Assembly (NCBI GenBank): GCA_031259795.1
Contig: JAIRLA010000153.1
Location: 1-9,743, forward strand
Source of the DNA: Azoarcus sp.
Lineage (GTDB): Bacteria; Pseudomonadota; Gammaproteobacteria; Burkholderiales; Rhodocyclaceae
DNA: 9,743 nt
Direction: 5' to 3'
Positions within the stretch are counted from its first letter, which is position 1, and each line of letters starts with the position of its first letter. The position numbers were made by a program, and so were the translations under genes. The notes under the pieces are model-generated. The model was not told the origin of the DNA and ran no database searches. It was given only the letters and a program-made list of their open reading frames with translations. Below are positions 6,952-9,743 of the stretch, piece after piece.

Positions 6952-6967
6952 CGTCGGCTGCTCGCCG

Positions 6968-7017
6968 AAATCCCCGGAGCCGGCCAAGACGCCGCGAACC
7001 TTCGGGGATTTTCGTTT
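6968..7017 (+). terminator. Terminator-like hairpin just before the metK Shine-Dalgarno
   Basis: AAATCCCCGGAG (6968-6979) pairs with CTTCGGGGATTT (7000-7011), 12 bp with one G-U. The loop carries an inner CGGC/GCCG stem (6981-6984 / 6991-6994). It runs into TTTTCGTTT, and the metK SD AGGAG (7020-7024) follows at once. A terminator inside a leader means attenuation. A competing pairing is possible: GCGT/ACGC (6951-6954 / 6989-6992) plus CGGCT/AGCCG (6955-6959 / 6978-6982). It uses bases within the terminator and would exclude it, as an antiterminator should. Confidence 0.65.
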
Positions 7018-7029
7018 CCAGGAGCAATC

Positions 7030-8196
7030 ATGACAAAAGAGTTTCTCTTCACTTCGGAATCCGTCTCCGAAGGCCACCCCGACAAAGTCGCCGACCAAAT
7101 CTCCGATGGCGTGCTCGACGCCGTGCTCGCCTCCGACCCGCACGGGCGCGTGGCCTGCGAAACGCTGGTATCGACCGGGCTGGTGGTGATCTCGGGCGAA
7201 ATCACCACCACGACCCAGGTCAATTACCGCGAAGTGGCGCAGGAAGTCGTGCGCCGCATCGGCTACGACGATTCCGACATCGGCTTCGACTACAAAAGCT
7301 GCGCCGTGCTGGCGGCGATCAACAGCCAGTCGCCCGACATCGCCCAGGGCGTCAACGAAGGCGAAGGACTCGACCTCGACCAGGGCGCGGGCGACCAGGG
7401 GCTGATGTTCGGTTTCGCCACCCGCGAGACGCCGAGCCTGATGCCCCTGCCGATCCACTACGCCCACCGCATCATGCAGCGCCAGTCCGAGCTGCGCAAG
7501 GACGGGCGGCTACCCTGGCTGCGCCCGGACGCCAAGAGCCAGCTCACGGTGAAATACATCGACGGCAAACCGGCGGCGATCGACACCGTGGTGGTATCGA
7601 CACAACATGCCCCGGACATCGGCCACGCGCAGATCAGGGAAGCCGTGATCGAAGAAATCATCAAGCCGGTGCTGCCCGCGGAGCTTCTCAGGGGGGAAGT
7701 GAAATATTTCATCAACCCGACCGGGCGTTTCGTCGTCGGCGGCCCGCACGGCGACTGCGGCCTCACCGGGCGCAAGATCATCGTCGACACCTACGGCGGC
7801 GCGGCGCACCACGGCGGCGGCGCGTTCTCGGGCAAGGATCCCTCCAAGGTCGACCGCTCCGCCGCCTACGCCGGGCGCTACGTCGCCAAGAACATCGTCG
7901 AGGCGGGGCTGGCCGGGCAATGCGAAGTGCAGATCGCCTACGCCATCGGGATCGCCCGGCCCGTGAGCCTGATGGTCAACACTTTCGGTACCGGCAGGAT
8001 CGCCGACGAAAAAATCGTCGATCTGATCCGCGCCCACTTCGATCTGCGCCCCAAGGCCATCATCCAGACCCTCGACCTGCTGCGCCCGATCTACTCCAGG
8101 ACCGCCGCCTACGGCCACTTTGGCCGCGACGAGGCCGAATTCACCTGGGAGCACACCGACAAAGCCGCCGCGCTGGCCGCCGATGCCGGGCTTTGA
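7030..8196 (+). CDS. metK: S-adenosylmethionine synthetase (MetK)
   Basis: MetK makes S-adenosylmethionine from methionine and ATP in the cytoplasm, as a homo-oligomer needing Mg2+ and K+. The 388-aa product has full family length and all signature blocks: [14 protein letters not shown] (13-26), [12 protein letters not shown] (119-130), [20 protein letters not shown] (229-248) and the phosphate-binding [18 protein letters not shown] (260-277). The ATG at 7030 is chosen because AGGAG (7020-7024) lies 5 nt upstream and the product then begins [19 protein letters not shown] as in homologues. An open frame extends upstream to 6895, but it runs through the structured leader and is not expected to be translated. 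Regulation is probably through the promoter at 6836 and the leader attenuator. The gene is divergent from the lipid A acyltransferases. Confidence 0.98.
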   Translation: MTKEFLFTSESVSEGHPDKVADQISDGVLDAVLASDPHGRVACETLVSTGLVVISGEITTTTQVNYREVAQEVVRRIGYDDSDIGFDYKSCAVLAAINSQSPDIAQGVNEGEGLDLDQGAGDQGLMFGFATRETPSLMPLPIHYAHRIMQRQSELRKDGRLPWLRPDAKSQLTVKYIDGKPAAIDTVVVSTQHAPDIGHAQIREAVIEEIIKPVLPAELLRGEVKYFINPTGRFVVGGPHGDCGLTGRKIIVDTYGGAAHHGGGAFSGKDPSKVDRSAAYAGRYVAKNIVEAGLAGQCEVQIAYAIGIARPVSLMVNTFGTGRIADEKIVDLIRAHFDLRPKAIIQTLDLLRPIYSRTAAYGHFGRDEAEFTWEHTDKAAALAADAGL

Positions 8197-8205
8197 CGCC
8201 GGAAC

Positions 8206-8248
8206 CGCCGCGCGGCGCTTCTTTCCTCCGCCACCGCGCCGCGCGGCG
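8206..8248. repeat. Very GC-rich inverted repeat between metK and the exchanger gene
   Basis: CGCCGCGCGGCGC (8206-8218) and GCGCCGCGCGGCG (8236-8248) are perfect reverse complements, a 13-bp all-G/C stem around a 17-nt pyrimidine-rich loop. Each arm is itself nearly palindromic. No T tract follows in either direction, so it is not a standard terminator. It may stabilise the metK mRNA 3' end, or dampen expression of the downstream gene. Confidence 0.6.
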
Positions 8249-8262
8249 CGGGCCTCCAAGCC

Positions 8263-9348
8263 ATGATAAACAATACTTTCCACTTTCTTCTCGGCCTGGC
8301 CGCCCTCGTCATCGGCGCGGAATTGCTCGTGCGCGGCGCGGCGAAACTGGCGGTCTCCGCCGGCATCTCGCCGCTGACAGCCGGTCTGACCGTCGTCGCC
8401 TTCGGCACCGGCGCGCCGGAGCTGGCGGTCTCCGTCGGCGGCGCGCTCGGCGGCGCCCCCGACATCGCATTCGGCAACATCGTCGGCAGCAACATCGTCA
8501 ACGTATTGCTCATCCTCGGCGTCTCGGCGCTCATCGTCCCGCTCGCGGTACAGAGCCGGATCGTCCGCCAGGAAATCCCGATCATGATCGGCGCATCCCT
8601 TCTCCTGCTCGTCTTCGCGCTCGATGGCGCGATCGACCATTTCGAAGGACTGATCCTGTTCACGGCGCTCGCCGTCTACACCCTCTTCCTCGTGCGCCGC
8701 TCGCGCACCGCCTCCCGGGCGGAACAAGCGCGGCTCACCGGCGAATGGCCGGACGCTCCCTGGACGCGCGGCAAAAGCATGCAGATCGCCCTGATCGCGG
8801 GCGGACTCATCCTGCTGGTCCTGGGCGCGAACTGGCTGGTGGACGCCGCGACCAGCGTCGCGCGCGCGCTCGGCGTCAGCGACCTGACCATCGGTCTCAC
8901 CGTGGTCGCGGCCGGCACCTCGCTGCCGGAACTCGCCACCTCGGCGGTTGCCGCCCTGCGCGGCGAGCGCGACATCGCCGTAGGCAACATCATCGGCAGC
9001 AACATCTTCAACATCTGCGCGGTACTGGGCCTGACCGCGCTCATCGCGCCCGGCGGCGTTCCGGTCTCCGAAACCGCGCGCGCCGCCGACCTGTGGATCA
9101 TGGCGGCCTCCGCGCTCGCCTGCCTGCCGATCCTCCTCAGCGGACGCGAAATATCCCGTCCGGAAGGCGGGCTGCTGCTTGCCTACTACGCCGCCTATAC
9201 CCTCTGGCTGATCCTGGAAGCGCGCCACTCGGCGCACGCCCCCGTATTTGCCAACGCCATCCTGGGCTATGCCCTCCCCGCCACGATCATCTTCCTTGCC
9301 ATCGACACCGTGCGCCACAACGAAAACAAAACGCCGCCAGCGCCGTGA
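8263..9348 (+). CDS. yrbG: YrbG-type calcium/sodium (K+-dependent) antiporter
   Basis: This 361-aa inner-membrane protein belongs to the CaCA cation exchanger superfamily (YrbG/CaxA type), which exports Ca2+ against Na+ entry. It has two inverted halves of about five helices each. The alpha-1 repeat has FGTGAPELAVS (47-57) and GNIVGSNIVN (71-80); alpha-2 has AGTSLPELATS (217-227) and GNIIGSNIFN (241-250). The ion-binding glutamates E53 and E223 are present. The halves are linked by a cytoplasmic loop (about 145-170). One oddity is Gly at residue 50, where the second repeat has the usual Ser (GTS). No clear Shine-Dalgarno precedes the ATG; the upstream sequence is GGCCTCCAAGCC. The gene follows metK after 66 bp containing a GC-rich hairpin, so it may be read from the metK promoter at a lower level. 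Ion specificity is inferred from the family. Confidence 0.92.
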   Translation: MINNTFHFLLGLAALVIGAELLVRGAAKLAVSAGISPLTAGLTVVAFGTGAPELAVSVGGALGGAPDIAFGNIVGSNIVNVLLILGVSALIVPLAVQSRIVRQEIPIMIGASLLLLVFALDGAIDHFEGLILFTALAVYTLFLVRRSRTASRAEQARLTGEWPDAPWTRGKSMQIALIAGGLILLVLGANWLVDAATSVARALGVSDLTIGLTVVAAGTSLPELATSAVAALRGERDIAVGNIIGSNIFNICAVLGLTALIAPGGVPVSETARAADLWIMAASALACLPILLSGREISRPEGGLLLAYYAAYTLWLILEARHSAHAPVFANAILGYALPATIIFLAIDTVRHNENKTPPAP

Positions 9349-9377
9349 CCCTTCGGAGAGATTCTTTGGAAGGGTCA
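9346..9377 (+). other. Hairpin starting at the antiporter stop codon
   Basis: TGACCCTTC (9346-9354, beginning with the stop codon) and GAAGGGTCA (9369-9377) are perfect reverse complements, a 9-bp stem with a 14-nt loop. No T tract follows, so it is not a canonical terminator. It may protect the mRNA 3' end, or may be the left boundary of the repeat region, which begins two bases later. Confidence 0.5.
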
Positions 9378-9378
9378 T

Positions 9379-9512
9379 CATCGCGAAAGCCCTCCACCCT
9401 CGGCATTGCGAGGGCATCCCCACCCTCGTCATTGCGAAAGCCTCCCCCACCTCGTCATTGCGAAAGCCCCCCACCTCGTCATTGCGAGGAGCGTAGCGAC
9501 GTGGCAATCCAG
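9379..9512. repeat. Tandem CATTGCGA array ending in a widespread palindromic repeat
   Basis: Five units begin at 9379 (CATCGCGAAAG), 9404 (CATTGCGAGGG), 9430 and 9456 (both CATTGCGAAAG) and 9480 (CATTGCGAGGA), with spacings of 25, 26, 26 and 24 bp. Each of the first four ends in a C-rich stretch and CTCGT or CTCGG. The last unit continues into GCGTAGCGACGTGGCAATCC. This gives the CATTGCGAGGAGCG...GGCAATCC element I know as a common dispersed intergenic repeat in many bacteria, with ATTGC/GCAAT ends (9481-9485 / 9504-9508). The array looks like repeated duplication of the element's left end. Translations such as 'RHCEERSDVAIQ' from it are spurious. Confidence 0.75.
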
Positions 9513-9703
9513 TTCCAACCATCCGAAGCGAAGCGACGCTGTTTTCTTGGCGGTGGGAGTGGACGGACGTTTCGTTCCTTTTTCCCCTTTCTCTATCCAG
9601 CACCGCCTTGCTTCGCTTGAAACAAAGCCCTCTTCCGGCTCTGGCGGGCCGCCTTGACTCTCGGCGCGCCGCCGGTGTGTTGCCAACAAGACACAAAATT
9701 CCC

Positions 9704-9731
9704 TTGAAGCACTTTTGAAAACAAAAATAAT
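9704..9731 (+). promoter_or_regulatory. Possible promoter at the right edge
   Basis: TTGAAG (9704-9709) and AATAAT (9726-9731) are 16 nt apart in an AT-rich patch. They would drive a + strand gene starting beyond the window. With no gene visible, this is tentative. Confidence 0.35.
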
Positions 9732-9743
9732 TTGCGTTAGGAT

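Larger units (their letters stand above)
9349..9743. other. Gene-free 3' intergenic region
   Basis: There is no credible gene on either strand in this 395-bp interval. It contains the stop-codon hairpin, the tandem/palindromic repeat, a 9-bp inverted repeat (AAGCGAAGC 9526-9534 / GCTTCGCTT 9610-9618), a GC-rich segment, and an AT-rich right edge. Base composition changes sharply near 9690, from GC-rich to AT-rich, as expected of a promoter region for a gene to the right. Confidence 0.6.

Noticed and set aside
9379..9512. Possible CRISPR array from the regular CATTGCGA units
   Set aside because: Units are only 24-26 bp including spacer, 'spacers' are near-identical C-rich sequence and no cas genes are present, so it is a tandem repeat.
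6852..9620. 922-codon open frame through metK and the exchanger on the + strand
   Set aside because: It is a shadow frame with Arg-rich low-complexity translation. metK and the exchanger in other frames are clearly the real genes.
9429..9689. Minus-strand 86-codon ORF over the repeat region (contains HVATLLAMTRWG)
   Set aside because: The peptide is the translation of the dispersed palindromic repeat, a known source of false proteins.
7510..9696. 728-codon minus-strand open frame opposite metK and the exchanger
   Set aside because: It is antisense to two well-supported genes, rich in Gly/Asp/Arg, and matches no family. This is a common high-GC artefact.

Overview
The window looks like ordinary chromosome from a high-GC Gram-negative bacterium, most likely a betaproteobacterium (perhaps Rhodocyclales or Nitrosomonadales). 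This is inferred from three things: GC clearly above 60% by eye, lipid A acyltransferases (so an LPS outer membrane), and a tandem pair of LpxL-family genes divergent from metK, an order I associate with betaproteobacteria. There are no rRNA or tRNA genes, no CRISPR array and no transposase.

Layout. 1-430 (+): an intrinsic terminator (96-126), probably closing a gene left of the window, then a 61-codon gene of unknown function (188-373) with its own Shine-Dalgarno and a perfect 13-bp terminator hairpin. 431-647: a short gene-free stretch with small AT-rich direct repeats. 648-2156 (-): aat and bpt, two aminoacyl-tRNA-protein transferases of the bacterial N-degron pathway, 9 bp apart. 2262-4121 (-): a membrane sensor protein with a periplasmic domain, a PAS domain and a GGDEF domain whose catalytic residues are gone. 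4357-6716 (-): two LpxL-family lipid A acyltransferases with a 4-bp overlap, followed after 61 bp by a small secreted protein of unknown function. 6717-7029: a divergent control region with a near-consensus sigma70 promoter and a structured 160-nt leader for metK. 7030-9348 (+): metK (SAM synthetase) and a YrbG-type Na+/Ca2+ exchanger. 9349-9743: no gene, but a short tandem array that runs into a widespread 'CATTGCGA...GGCAATCC' palindromic repeat, then an AT-rich possible promoter at the right edge.

Most interesting point. The metK leader has a 7-bp stem enclosing a 22-nt loop that ends in CUUGCAG, and a downstream CUGCUAAAG segment able to pair with that loop. This is the layout of the SAM-II class pseudoknot riboswitch. 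It is followed by a possible antiterminator and a strong terminator-like hairpin that ends just before the metK Shine-Dalgarno. This predicts feedback control of SAM synthetase by SAM, with an extra hairpin inserted in the core compared with the SAM-II members I remember. It rests on reading by eye and memory of the family, not on a covariance-model search.

Functionally the window combines housekeeping roles (protein turnover, lipid A acylation, SAM supply, cation exchange) with one probable c-di-GMP pseudo-enzyme and two small unknown proteins.
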